Positions 1 through 6,914 of a stretch of DNA of 7,169 bases are shown piece by piece. The first letter of the stretch is position 1. Each line of letters begins with the position of its first letter. Origin of the DNA: a gamma proteobacterium symbiont of Lucinoma myriamae (GTDB taxonomy: Bacteria > Pseudomonadota > Gammaproteobacteria > GRL18); assembly GCA_025655635.1 (NCBI GenBank), contig JAHXIM010000160.1, positions 1 to 7,169 on the forward strand, read 5' to 3'. The notes under the pieces were generated by a model. That model was not told where the DNA came from, ran no database searches, and saw only the letters and a program-made list of their open reading frames with translations. Made by a program: the position numbers and the translations under genes.

Positions 1-5
1 TTTTT

Positions 6-134
6 TTATTTTTTTAATGAAAATAATGACTTATTAGTGGGCACAGCAGGGTGTTTCTGATCAGATTTCAGTGCTTTGGATTCTTTTTTCTTCTGTTTAT
101 CATCTTTATTTTTTGATGATTTTAACCTGCCCAT
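6..134 (-). CDS. Possible small lysine-rich protein, 42 aa
   Basis: This short open frame starts MGRLKSSKNK and ends SLFSLKK. About a third of its residues are lysine, with a lysine/glutamate/aspartate-rich first half and a more mixed tail containing HPAVPTNK. An AGGA lies 7 bases before the ATG, which is a good ribosome binding site and the main reason to believe the gene. It is too short and too low in complexity to assign to a family. No signal peptide or membrane segment is visible, so a soluble, probably disordered and possibly nucleic-acid-binding protein is the most that can be inferred. It is divergent from clpS, with about 270 bases of AT-rich sequence between them. The stop is only five bases from the window edge, so its downstream neighbours are unknown. 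Chance translation of A-rich DNA is a real alternative. Confidence 0.42.
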   Translation of the reverse strand: MGRLKSSKNKDDKQKKKESKALKSDQKHPAVPTNKSLFSLKK

Positions 135-184
135 GGTTCATTCCTAGCAATTACTTTAATAATTTATATTAAGTTTATAATAAC

Positions 185-202
185 TATAGAAAAAATTCTA
201 TA
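185..202. repeat. Perfect 7-bp inverted repeat with AAAA loop
   Basis: TATAGAA at 185-191 and TTCTATA at 196-202 are exact reverse complements separated by four A residues. It lies about 50 bases upstream of the small minus-strand reading frame and within AT-rich DNA. It could be an operator or a weak hairpin, but AT-rich sequence makes such palindromes by chance fairly often. Confidence 0.4.
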
Positions 203-275
203 AAACAGTACTAATTAAAAATATATTTATGGATTTTAATTGAATGCCTGGTTGCCCCGGATAAACAAAGGTTCA

Positions 276-313
276 CTTGTAATGAGATGAAATAACCCCA
301 TACACATTACAAG
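276..313. repeat. 9-bp perfect inverted repeat upstream of clpS
   Basis: CTTGTAATG at 276-284 and CATTACAAG at 305-313 are exact reverse complements with a 20-base spacer. Allowing two mismatches the symmetry extends to 13 bp (C at 274, G at 286 and their partners). In RNA this would be a stem with a large loop; in DNA it could be two half-sites for a regulator. It lies 90 to 127 bases before the clpS start. The function is inferred only from the symmetry. Confidence 0.5.
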
Positions 314-323
314 CGTTTTAAAT

Positions 324-362
324 TTTTGGAAAAATTAAAGCGCTGCAATTTATTTTCCAAAA
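324..362. repeat. 10-bp perfect inverted repeat in the clpS leader/promoter region
   Basis: TTTTGGAAAA at 324-333 and TTTTCCAAAA at 353-362 are exact reverse complements with a 19-base spacer that itself contains the palindrome AGCGCT. A weak sigma70-like pair, TTGGAA (326-331) and TTTATT (349-354) with 17-base spacing, falls across the two arms, so a protein bound here could block a clpS promoter. That promoter reading is tentative (four of six bases match in each box). A further 10-bp palindrome, TTTAGCTAAA, lies at 382-391 just before the clpS start. Confidence 0.45.
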
Positions 363-402
363 TTAGAGATTTTTTTTTAGTTTTAGCTAAACTTGTATAT
401 AT

Positions 403-753
403 ATGATTAAAATTACCAACTCAGATGATTGGCATGATGATGAATTAAATGATAACGATGTGGGTGATACATCGGTTGAAACAGCCAAACCAAAGCTGAA
501 AAAACCCCGTATGTATCGTGTTATTATTAATAATGATGATTACACGCCTATGGAATTTGTAGTACATGTACTGGAAAATTTTTTTTCCATGGACCGTGCA
601 AAAGCCACTCGAATTATGATGGATGTCCATAATAGCGGCAAGGGTATTTGTGGTTTGTTTACCAGAGATACAGCGGAAACCAAAACATTAGAAGTGAACA
701 ACTATTCTAAAAAACATAATCATCCACTGATGTGTTCAATGGAAGTTGAATAA
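403..753 (+). CDS. clpS: ClpS, ATP-dependent Clp protease adaptor (N-degron recognin)
   Basis: ClpS is a small cytosolic adaptor that binds proteins with destabilising N-terminal residues (Leu, Phe, Tyr, Trp) and hands them to ClpA for unfolding and degradation by ClpP; it also inhibits degradation of some other ClpA substrates. The 116-residue protein has an acidic flexible N-terminal extension (about 1-36), then the conserved core. The motif NNDDYTPMEFV supplies N44, D45 and D46, which line the N-degron pocket, and M50 matches the gatekeeper methionine; H76 in DVHNSGKG matches E. coli His66. It is about ten residues longer than E. coli ClpS, all in the N-terminal tail. The ATG is the first possible start after an in-frame stop, yet no Shine-Dalgarno sequence precedes it, only AT-rich leader. 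clpA follows after 27 bases, so the two are almost certainly cotranscribed. Confidence 0.97.
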   Translation: MIKITNSDDWHDDELNDNDVGDTSVETAKPKLKKPRMYRVIINNDDYTPMEFVVHVLENFFSMDRAKATRIMMDVHNSGKGICGLFTRDTAETKTLEVNNYSKKHNHPLMCSMEVE

Positions 754-780
754 AAGTATATAAGATAAGGAATAAGTATT

Positions 781-3066
781 GTGTTGAGTAAAGAACTTGA
801 ATTTACACTAAACCTTGCCTTTAAAGAAGCTCGGGAAAAACGTCATGAATTTATGACGGTTGAGCACTTATTACTGGCTTTATTGGATAATCCTGCAGCA
901 GAAGAGGTGCTTAACGCCTGCTCAGTTGATTTAAATCAGCTGCGTAATGAATTACTTATTTTTCTTGATGAAACAACACCAGTGCTCTCTGAAATCGATG
1001 AACGTGATACTCAACCGACTCTCGGTTTTCAACGGGTTTTACAGCGGGCTATTTTTCAGGCTCAATCTTCTGGAAAAAAAGAGGTTAATGGTGCCAATGT
1101 ATTGGTGGCTATATTTAATGAACAAGAGTCACAGGCTGTTTATTTATTAAGTAAACAAGATGTTTCCCGTCTGGATATTGTCAGTTTTATTTCTCATGGG
1201 ATTAGTAAAGTTGATGATGGCAATATTGGCACGGGAGAAGAAGAAAGCGGTACTGCAAGTGAAGCTCCTGAAACGGCCAATGCTAAGGCTGCAAAAAATC
1301 CACTTAATCTTTATGCCGTTAATCTCAATGAAAGGGCATTGGAAGGTAAAATTGATCCCTTAATTGGTCGTAAAGAAGAAGTGAATCGCACCATTCAGAT
1401 TTTATGTCGTCGCAGGAAAAATAACCCGCTATTTGTTGGTGAAGCTGGTGTGGGTAAGACCGCACTGGCAGAAGGCCTGGCGAAGAAAATTATTGATGAT
1501 GAAGTTCCTGAGATCCTTGAAGGCAATGTGATTTACTCTCTCGATATGGGTGCCTTGCTGGCGGGAACAAAATATCGAGGTGATTTTGAAAAACGTCTGA
1601 AAGCGGTGTTAAATCAATTGAAAAAAGAACCCAAATCTATTCTTTTTATTGATGAAATTCATACTATTATTGGTGCCGGTGCGGCTTCTGGCGGCGCAAT
1701 GGATGCCTCTAATATGATAAAACCAGCACTATCGACCAGTGATTTACGCTGCATTGGTTCTACTACTTATCAGGAATACCGGGGTATTTTTGAAAAAGAT
1801 CATGCGCTGGCTCGACGCTTTCAAAAAATTGATGTCTCAGAGCCTTCAGCCGAAGAAACCTATCGTATTCTTGAAGGGTTGCGCTCAAGATTTGAAGAGT
1901 ATCATCATATAAAATACACCAAGCAGGCATTACGCAGTGCGGCTGAATTGTCAGATCGTTATATTAATGAACGTCATTTGCCTGATAAAGCCATTGATGT
2001 AATTGATGAAGCGGGTGCGAATCAACAACTTAATACACCCTCAAAACGTAAAAAAACCATAGGTGTTAAAGAAATTGAAGCAATTGTTGCTTCAATTGCA
2101 CGAATTCCACTTAAGACTATTAGTACCAGTGATAAGAATTCACTGAAAAAACTAGCGCGTAATCTCAGACTGGTTATTCATGGTCAGGACAAGGCAATTG
2201 ATACCTTGGATGATGCGATTAAAATGGCTCGGGCGGGTATTGGTCGTGATGATAAACCTATTGGCTCGTTCTTATTTTCCGGGCCTACGGGCGTAGGTAA
2301 AACAGAAGTATCGACGCAATTAGCCAAATTAATGGGTATTGAGCTGATCCGCTTTGATATGTCGGAATATATGGAGCGTCACACGGTCTCCAGGCTCATT
2401 GGCGCACCACCGGGCTATGTTGGCTATGATCAAGGTGGCTTATTGACCGAAGCGGTTAATAAGCATCCTCATGCGGTTTTATTATTAGATGAAATTGAGA
2501 AAGCGCACCCTGATGTGTTTAACCTCTTATTACAAGTTATGGATCATGGTACCTTAACGGATAATAATGGCCGTAAGGCTGATTTTCGTAATGTTATTTT
2601 AGTTATGACCACCAATATGGGTGCTGAAGCGATGTCTCGTTCATCTATTGGCTTCACATTACAAGATCATGCCTCTGATGGTATGGAAGCGATTAAGCGA
2701 GGTTTTACACCGGAGTTTCGCAACCGTCTTGATGCGGTGGTTCAGTTTGCATCATTATCCACAGAAGTTATGGAACAGGTGGTTGATAAGTTTATCTTTG
2801 AGCTTGAAAATCAATTAGCTGAAAAGAAGGTAGAACTCTATGTTGAGCCTGATGCTCGTAAATGGTTAGCTGAACATGGCTATGATAAAAAAATGGGTGC
2901 CCGTCCAATGGCTCGCCTTATTCAGGAAAGCATTAAAAAACCATTGGCTGAAGCCTTGTTGTTTGGTGAGTTGGAGCATGGTGGAAAAGTCATTGTATCT
3001 GAAGAGAATGGTGAGCTGAAATTTGACTTACAAAGTGAAATCAGCAAGATCGATAAGGTTCATTAA
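781..3066 (+). CDS. clpA: ClpA, AAA+ unfoldase subunit of ClpAP protease
   Basis: ClpA forms a cytosolic hexamer that unfolds substrates with ATP and threads them into ClpP. The 761 residues (E. coli has 758) show an N-domain (about 1-142) that receives ClpS, an acidic, alanine-rich linker (about 143-170) and two AAA+ modules. Module D1 has Walker A GEAGVGKT (220-227), Walker B acidic pair D291/E292 and pore-loop Tyr265 in GTKYRG. Module D2 has Walker A GPTGVGKT (501-508), Walker B D570/E571, pore loop GYVG (545-548) and the FRNRLD stretch (646-651). The ClpP-docking loop is IGF (623-625), where E. coli ClpA has IGL. The start is GTG: an AAGGAA at 767-772 is well placed for it, and the MLSKELE beginning aligns with E. 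coli MLNQELE. No frameshift or missing catalytic residue is seen. It lies 27 bases after clpS and ends before a strong terminator. Confidence 0.98.
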   Translation: MLSKELEFTLNLAFKEAREKRHEFMTVEHLLLALLDNPAAEEVLNACSVDLNQLRNELLIFLDETTPVLSEIDERDTQPTLGFQRVLQRAIFQAQSSGKKEVNGANVLVAIFNEQESQAVYLLSKQDVSRLDIVSFISHGISKVDDGNIGTGEEESGTASEAPETANAKAAKNPLNLYAVNLNERALEGKIDPLIGRKEEVNRTIQILCRRRKNNPLFVGEAGVGKTALAEGLAKKIIDDEVPEILEGNVIYSLDMGALLAGTKYRGDFEKRLKAVLNQLKKEPKSILFIDEIHTIIGAGAASGGAMDASNMIKPALSTSDLRCIGSTTYQEYRGIFEKDHALARRFQKIDVSEPSAEETYRILEGLRSRFEEYHHIKYTKQALRSAAELSDRYINERHLPDKAIDVIDEAGANQQLNTPSKRKKTIGVKEIEAIVASIARIPLKTISTSDKNSLKKLARNLRLVIHGQDKAIDTLDDAIKMARAGIGRDDKPIGSFLFSGPTGVGKTEVSTQLAKLMGIELIRFDMSEYMERHTVSRLIGAPPGYVGYDQGGLLTEAVNKHPHAVLLLDEIEKAHPDVFNLLLQVMDHGTLTDNNGRKADFRNVILVMTTNMGAEAMSRSSIGFTLQDHASDGMEAIKRGFTPEFRNRLDAVVQFASLSTEVMEQVVDKFIFELENQLAEKKVELYVEPDARKWLAEHGYDKKMGARPMARLIQESIKKPLAEALLFGELEHGGKVIVSEENGELKFDLQSEISKIDKVH

Positions 3067-3083
3067 GCGCATCTATCACCCAT

Positions 3084-3119
3084 AAAAAAGCCTGTATCAT
3101 TATTGATACAGGCTTTTTT
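3084..3119. terminator. Bidirectional intrinsic terminator between clpA and infA
   Basis: A perfect 16-bp inverted repeat (AAAAAAGCCTGTATCA at 3084-3099, its complement at 3104-3119) encloses the loop TTAT. The GC-bearing core GCCTG/CAGGC is followed by six T residues on either strand, so it can stop transcription from clpA (18 bases after its stop) and from the convergent infA side (113 bases after its stop). Confidence 0.93.
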
Positions 3120-3232
3120 ACATCAATTTTGTTCACACGTTAAGCAGCCAGCATAAGCAGAAAGAGTGCTGAAAATGCTATTTAAAAAATGTGTAGAAAT
3201 GAACTATTATATTGTCAGCTATTATCGAGCGC

Positions 3233-3451
3233 TTATTTAGCGCGATAGGTAATGCGACCCTTGCTTAAATCGTAAGGTGTTAGCTGAACAGTGACTTTAT
3301 CACCCGTAAGAATACGAATGTAATTTTTTCTCATTTTTCCTGAGATATGAGCGGTCACAATATGACCATTTTCGAGTTCAACGCGAAACATGGTATTTGG
3401 TAATGTGTCAACCACAGTACCATCCATTTCAATCCCTTCTTCTTTTGCCAT
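3233..3451 (-). CDS. infA: Translation initiation factor IF-1
   Basis: IF-1 is an essential single-domain OB-fold protein that binds the A site of the 30S subunit and works with IF-2 and IF-3 to select the initiator tRNA. The protein is 72 residues, the same length as in E. coli, and nearly identical through the core: NTMFRVELENGH, then HISGKMRKNYIRILTGDKV, then LTPYDLSKGRI. It is convergent with clpA, the same relation as in E. coli, where a serine tRNA gene (serW) lies between them; none is visible here. The ATG has no clear Shine-Dalgarno sequence. A TATAGA that could be a -10 box lies at 3470-3475, but no matching -35 box is convincing. The shared terminator at 3084-3119 probably ends its transcript, leaving a 3' leader of about 110 bases containing a possible small hairpin (3150-3179). 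Confidence 0.98.
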   Translation of the reverse strand: MAKEEGIEMDGTVVDTLPNTMFRVELENGHIVTAHISGKMRKNYIRILTGDKVTVQLTPYDLSKGRITYRAK

Positions 3452-3573
3452 AATTATTTACTAATGCGCTCTATAAGTGATTTAATTTAATCTGAAATTT
3501 ACAAGGCGTAAATATTGCACGAATTAGAAAAAATTAGCAATAGTTAATGTGAATTTAGATAAAAAAAATAGGC

Positions 3574-3807
3574 TTAAGCTGTTTTGGAATGTTTCCAGGG
3601 AATTTGCACCCATGAGACATAAGGTTTTGAGTTTGCTTTGATAAGGACGATATCCATACCGATCAATTGAGCAAGGATCTCAATTTCAGGTTCAGATAGT
3701 TGCTCCTTGAGTAGTTCCAGTTGCGCGCTGGTCGAATAAAGCAGGTTTGGCCTGAAGCCATGGTGCTGCTCATATTGGGTTGTTAACTGGTTGATCACAC
3801 TAAGCAT
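3574..3807 (-). CDS. Unrecognised small protein, 77 aa
   Basis: I do not recognise this family. The protein starts MLSVINQLTTQYEQHHGFRP, followed by PNLLYSTSAQLELL, a leucine- and glutamate-rich probably helical stretch (about 29-50), a hydrophobic strand-like LIGMDIVLI, and a C-terminal tail with VSWVQIPW. The mix of helix, strand and tryptophan-bearing tail suggests a small folded soluble domain; no signal peptide, membrane span or metal-binding cysteine cluster is seen. AGGC lies 9 bases before the ATG, a moderate ribosome binding site. A promoter with 17-base spacing lies upstream at 3894-3922, so it is probably transcribed on its own between icd and infA. After the stop there is a run of eight T residues on the coding strand (3561-3568), preceded only by the short palindrome GCTTAAGC, which makes a poor terminator, so some read-through into infA is possible. 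Confidence 0.75.
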   Translation of the reverse strand: MLSVINQLTTQYEQHHGFRPNLLYSTSAQLELLKEQLSEPEIEILAQLIGMDIVLIKANSKPYVSWVQIPWKHSKTA

Positions 3808-3893
3808 TGATTTGCCTGAAATAGGTTACGATTAATTTCTTTATCGTCCTTAGCCAGAAAACCTTTAATAAATTTTAAAATAATAATTGAAAA

Positions 3894-3922
3894 ATCATAA
3901 GCTTATATTGTTTTTTTTGCAA
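3894..3922 (-). promoter_or_regulatory. Predicted sigma70-type promoter for the 77-aa gene
   Basis: On the minus strand TTGCAA (3922-3917) and TATGAT (3899-3894) are spaced by 17 bases, with an A-rich spacer start. They match the consensus -35 and -10 boxes at four and five of six positions. Transcription would begin near 3887, leaving a leader of about 80 bases before the ATG at 3807. The palindrome ATAAGCTTAT (3897-3906) overlaps the -10 box. Confidence 0.5.
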
Positions 3923-3992
3923 AATGGATTCTGTTACAACAACTTATTGTATCTAGTTAAAAAAAATATTAGGTGACATGATTTTTTATTTT

Positions 3993-6233
3993 TTAATCTT
4001 TAGCCACTGATGTGATCACAGAATTAAGTGTATCACTGGGGCACATGGAGCGTTCAGCGAGTGTTGCATCAGGGTGAAAATACCCTTTAAGTTCCACCGA
4101 ATGACCTTGTACGGAATTAAGTTCAGCGAGAATGGTTTGTTCCTTATCGTTTAGCTCACGGGCTAAAGTTGAAAAATGCGCCTGTAGTTCAATGTTTTGA
4201 GATTGCTCTGCCAATTTTTGGGCCCAATATAAAGCCAGATAAAAATGGCTGCCTCTATTATCTAACTCACCGACCTGACGGGAAGGGGATTTGTTTGTTT
4301 CCAGAAATAGAGAAGTTGCCTGATCCAGTGTTTGTGCTAAAACTTGTGCCTTGTCATTGTTGTATGTATTGGCGATATGTTCCAGAGATACAGCCAGAGC
4401 GAGAAACTCACCTAATGAATCCCAGCGTAAATGATTTTCTTCCAAAAACTGTTGTACATGTTTGGGAGCAGAGCCACCAGCGCCGGTTTCAAATAAACCA
4501 CCGCCATTCATCAAGGGTACAATAGACAGCATTTTAGCACTGGTGCCTAATTCAAGAATGGGGAATAAATCAGTTAAATAGTCCCGTAATACATTCCCGG
4601 TAACTGAAATACAATCCTTGCCTTCTTTAATATGCGCTAATGAAAAGTTGATAGCATCTGCTGGAGACATAATTCGAATATCTAAGCCAGAAGTGTCATA
4701 TTGTTTAAGGTATTGTTTTACCTTAAGTATTAACTGCGCATCGTGAGCGCGCTGCTCATCAAGCCAGAATATAGTTGCTAATTGTGTTGCCTTTGCTCGA
4801 TTGACTGCCAGCTTCACCCAATCCTGGACAGGGGCGTCTTTTACCTGACACATACGCCAGATGTCGCCTTGCTCAACGGATTGTTCCAGCAGGCAAATAT
4901 CTTTTTCATCAAGGACGCGTACAGTGCCGTCAACGGGTATTTCAAATGTTTTATCATGAGAACCGTATTCTTCTGCCTTCTGAGCCATTAAGCCAATATT
5001 TTGCACGGTGCCCATTGTCACTGGATTAAAAGCACCATGTTTTTTGCAAAAATTAATGGTTTCCTGGTAGATGCCGGCATAACAGCGATCAGGGATAATC
5101 GCTTTAGTATCATGCAGCTTGCCATCTGCTGCCCACATTTTACCTGATGCGCGAATAGCTGCAGGCATGGATGCATCAATAATCACATCACTGGGAACAT
5201 GCAGGTTAGTGATCCCCTGTTCGGAGTTAACCATAGCCAACTCTGGATGAGAGTCATAACAGGCTTGAATATCGTTCAGGATAGCTTTTTCCTGTGTTTC
5301 AGGCAGATTTTGTAGTTTGCTTAACAGATCACCCAGACCGTTATTGGCATTGATCCCCAGCTTCTCAAAAACAGCATGATGTTTGTTAAAGACATCTTGA
5401 AAATAAACGGAAACGACATGTCCGAAAATAATCGGATCAGATACTTTCATCATGGTGGCTTTAAGATGTACTGATAATAAAACATTGCTGGCTTTAGCGG
5501 CTTCAATTTGATCGGCCAGAAATGTACGTAAGGCTTTCTTATTCATGACTGCGCTGTCAATAATCTCACCTTCCAGAAAAGGTGAATAGTCCTTTAATAA
5601 TAACTGACCATCTTCAGAAGTTAATTCAATTTTAAATTGCCCGGCTCTGTCCAGAGTGATGGAATTTTCACTGCCATAAAAATCCCCATGGTCCATACTG
5701 GCTACATGCGTTTTTGAATCTGCCTGCCACTCACCCATAGAATGGGGATTATTTTGGGCGTAACGTTTAACCGCTCCCGGGGCTCGGCGGTCTGAGTTGC
5801 CTTCTCGCAAAACCGGATTAACGGCACTGCCTTTTACTTTGTCATAACGGCTTTTGATTTTTTGTTCGGCTTCACTCGTTGCTGTTTCAGGATAATCAGG
5901 CAGCTTATAACCATGTATTTGTAATTCCTTGATTGCGGCCTTGAGTTGCGGCACAGAAGCACTGATATTGGGTAATTTGATAATATTCGTATCAGGTTCT
6001 TTTACCAGCTCACCCAGTTCAGATAATGCGTCAGATTCTTTTTGCCCATCAGTTAAATGATCTGGAAAACAGGCGAGAATACGTGCGGCAAGCGATATGT
6101 CTTTAGTTTCTATCTGAATACCGGCACTTTTGGTAAAAGCTTTGACAATTGGTAGAAATGAACATGTTGCTAATGCAGGAGCTTCATCAGTAAGTGTATA
6201 AATAATTTTAGGTTGAGATGAATTTGATGGCAT
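3993..6233 (-). CDS. icd: Monomeric NADP-dependent isocitrate dehydrogenase
   Basis: This cytosolic enzyme of the citric acid cycle oxidises isocitrate to 2-oxoglutarate and CO2, making NADPH, with Mn2+ or Mg2+. The 746-residue protein matches the monomeric family (Azotobacter vinelandii enzyme, 741 residues) along its length. Residues corresponding to the Azotobacter active site are all present: S136, N139, R143 and R149 for isocitrate; K258 and Y423 as the catalytic pair; D353, D551 and D555 for metal, with R550; H592 and R603 for NADP. Typical stretches are NVLRDYLTDLFP, GSAPKHVQQFLEE and DNRGSHFYLALYWAQ. An upstream in-frame ATG at 6287 would add 18 residues, but it has no usable ribosome binding site and the extension is unlike the family; the ATG at 6233 has AGGAG nine bases before it and gives MPSNSSQPKIIYTLTDEAPA, matching the Azotobacter start. 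The gene stands alone, with no clear terminator or promoter. Confidence 0.97.
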   Translation of the reverse strand: MPSNSSQPKIIYTLTDEAPALATCSFLPIVKAFTKSAGIQIETKDISLAARILACFPDHLTDGQKESDALSELGELVKEPDTNIIKLPNISASVPQLKAAIKELQIHGYKLPDYPETATSEAEQKIKSRYDKVKGSAVNPVLREGNSDRRAPGAVKRYAQNNPHSMGEWQADSKTHVASMDHGDFYGSENSITLDRAGQFKIELTSEDGQLLLKDYSPFLEGEIIDSAVMNKKALRTFLADQIEAAKASNVLLSVHLKATMMKVSDPIIFGHVVSVYFQDVFNKHHAVFEKLGINANNGLGDLLSKLQNLPETQEKAILNDIQACYDSHPELAMVNSEQGITNLHVPSDVIIDASMPAAIRASGKMWAADGKLHDTKAIIPDRCYAGIYQETINFCKKHGAFNPVTMGTVQNIGLMAQKAEEYGSHDKTFEIPVDGTVRVLDEKDICLLEQSVEQGDIWRMCQVKDAPVQDWVKLAVNRAKATQLATIFWLDEQRAHDAQLILKVKQYLKQYDTSGLDIRIMSPADAINFSLAHIKEGKDCISVTGNVLRDYLTDLFPILELGTSAKMLSIVPLMNGGGLFETGAGGSAPKHVQQFLEENHLRWDSLGEFLALAVSLEHIANTYNNDKAQVLAQTLDQATSLFLETNKSPSRQVGELDNRGSHFYLALYWAQKLAEQSQNIELQAHFSTLARELNDKEQTILAELNSVQGHSVELKGYFHPDATLAERSMCPSDTLNSVITSVAKD

Positions 6234-6242
6234 TGGGTAAAG

Positions 6243-6247
6243 CTCCT
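6243..6247 (-). promoter_or_regulatory. Ribosome binding site that fixes the icd start
   Basis: On the minus strand AGGAG lies at 6247-6243, nine bases before the ATG at 6233-6231. The longer alternative start at 6287 has only GGAA almost touching the ATG, so this site supports the shorter protein. Confidence 0.8.
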
Positions 6248-6460
6248 GATTGTAATCATTTCTTAAAATGAGTTTAAAAATACGCATATTCCAGAATAAA
6301 TAGGTATGAATATAGGAAAAATCCAGAGATAAAGGAAAAATAAATAAAGAGTTTACTGCTGACTATGGTAAAAAGTCCTAAATAATGAAGAAATGGCATC
6401 CCCTGGAAAACTTATAACGTACTCTGGGGAAACAAAAAACAATAGTTTAATGAAGAATCA

Positions 6461-6509
6461 TGTCATTTGGCAATGTGTTGTTCAAAATGTACTATCATGC
6501 TAAATGACA
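6461..6509. repeat. 12-bp inverted repeat (one mismatch) downstream of the 93-aa gene
   Basis: TGTCATTTGGCA at 6461-6472 and TGCTAAATGACA at 6498-6509 are reverse complements except at one position. The 25-base spacer would form a large loop. It begins 36 bases after the stop of the 93-aa gene and lies upstream of icd. Neither strand has a T-run directly after the stem, so it is not a standard terminator; a transcript-stabilising hairpin or paired protein-binding sites for icd control are possible. Confidence 0.45.
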
Positions 6510-6544
6510 ATCTATTTTTAAGTTTTTGGATAATTAAATTGATA

Positions 6545-6826
6545 TCAGGTTTTCTGCTCATTTTCTAATGCTTTTTTAGTAATTTCGTTATAAAGCGCCA
6601 TTACTTTCATCATTAAAGCTTTTAACTCATCATCTGCTGTTTGAAGATAGCGTTCATTTTGTTTGGCATCTTTAACTATCTGTTCTAAAAATTGTATTTC
6701 AAAATCACCCAGTGTTTCACCTTGATCAACATCGTTCTTGATCTCCAGTAATCGCGGCAGGCGTTGATTCTCAAAGCGATCTAAAAGTGTAGCAAGCACT
6801 GCTTCATTTTTAATATCTTTTTTCAT
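6545..6826 (-). CDS. Unrecognised small helical protein, 93 aa
   Basis: I cannot name this family. The protein starts MKKDIKNEAVLATLLDRFENQRLPRL and is highly charged and leucine-rich throughout, with the pattern of a soluble helical bundle or coiled coil: one helix about 5-32, a loop at DQGETLGDFE, and two further helices about 43-60 and 64-90. There is no signal peptide, membrane segment, cysteine cluster or catalytic motif. An AGGGGA lies six bases before the ATG (6833-6838), a strong ribosome binding site. A perfect TATAAT box about 60 bases upstream suggests its own promoter. The gene points the same way as icd, but 311 bases separate its stop from the icd start and an inverted repeat lies between, so joint transcription is doubtful. 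It lies between icd and the intron end, about 260 bases from the latter. Confidence 0.82.
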   Translation of the reverse strand: MKKDIKNEAVLATLLDRFENQRLPRLLEIKNDVDQGETLGDFEIQFLEQIVKDAKQNERYLQTADDELKALMMKVMALYNEITKKALENEQKT

Positions 6827-6885
6827 TATGGTTCCCCTTTAAGTTATTGGTTAAATATTACCATAAAAAAGTGAGGATAAAGTTT

Positions 6886-6914
6886 ATTATAGAGCCCAAA
6901 TTCAACGTCTTGAA
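6886..6914 (-). promoter_or_regulatory. Predicted promoter for the 93-aa gene
   Basis: On the minus strand a perfect -10 box TATAAT (6891-6886) follows a poor -35 box TTCAAG (6914-6909) after 17 bases. Transcription would begin near 6879, giving a leader of about 50 bases before the ATG at 6826. The call rests mainly on the -10 box. Confidence 0.4.

Noticed and set aside
3120..3232. Possible tRNA gene between clpA and infA, as in E. coli (serW)
   Set aside because: No cloverleaf, no GTTCNANNC T-loop and no acceptor stem can be formed; only a small nested AGCAT/AGCA hairpin at 3150-3179.
3228..3244. Hairpin GCGCT/AGCGC overlapping the infA stop codon
   Set aside because: Only 5 bp with no following T-run; the terminator at 3084-3119 explains transcript ending better.
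4169..4525. 118-codon open frame on the plus strand
   Set aside because: It is antisense to icd, whose reading frame is certain; there is no ribosome binding site and no family resemblance.
6399..6430. Inverted repeat TCCCC/GGGGA upstream of icd
   Set aside because: Only 5 bp with a 22-base spacer, and no supporting signal.
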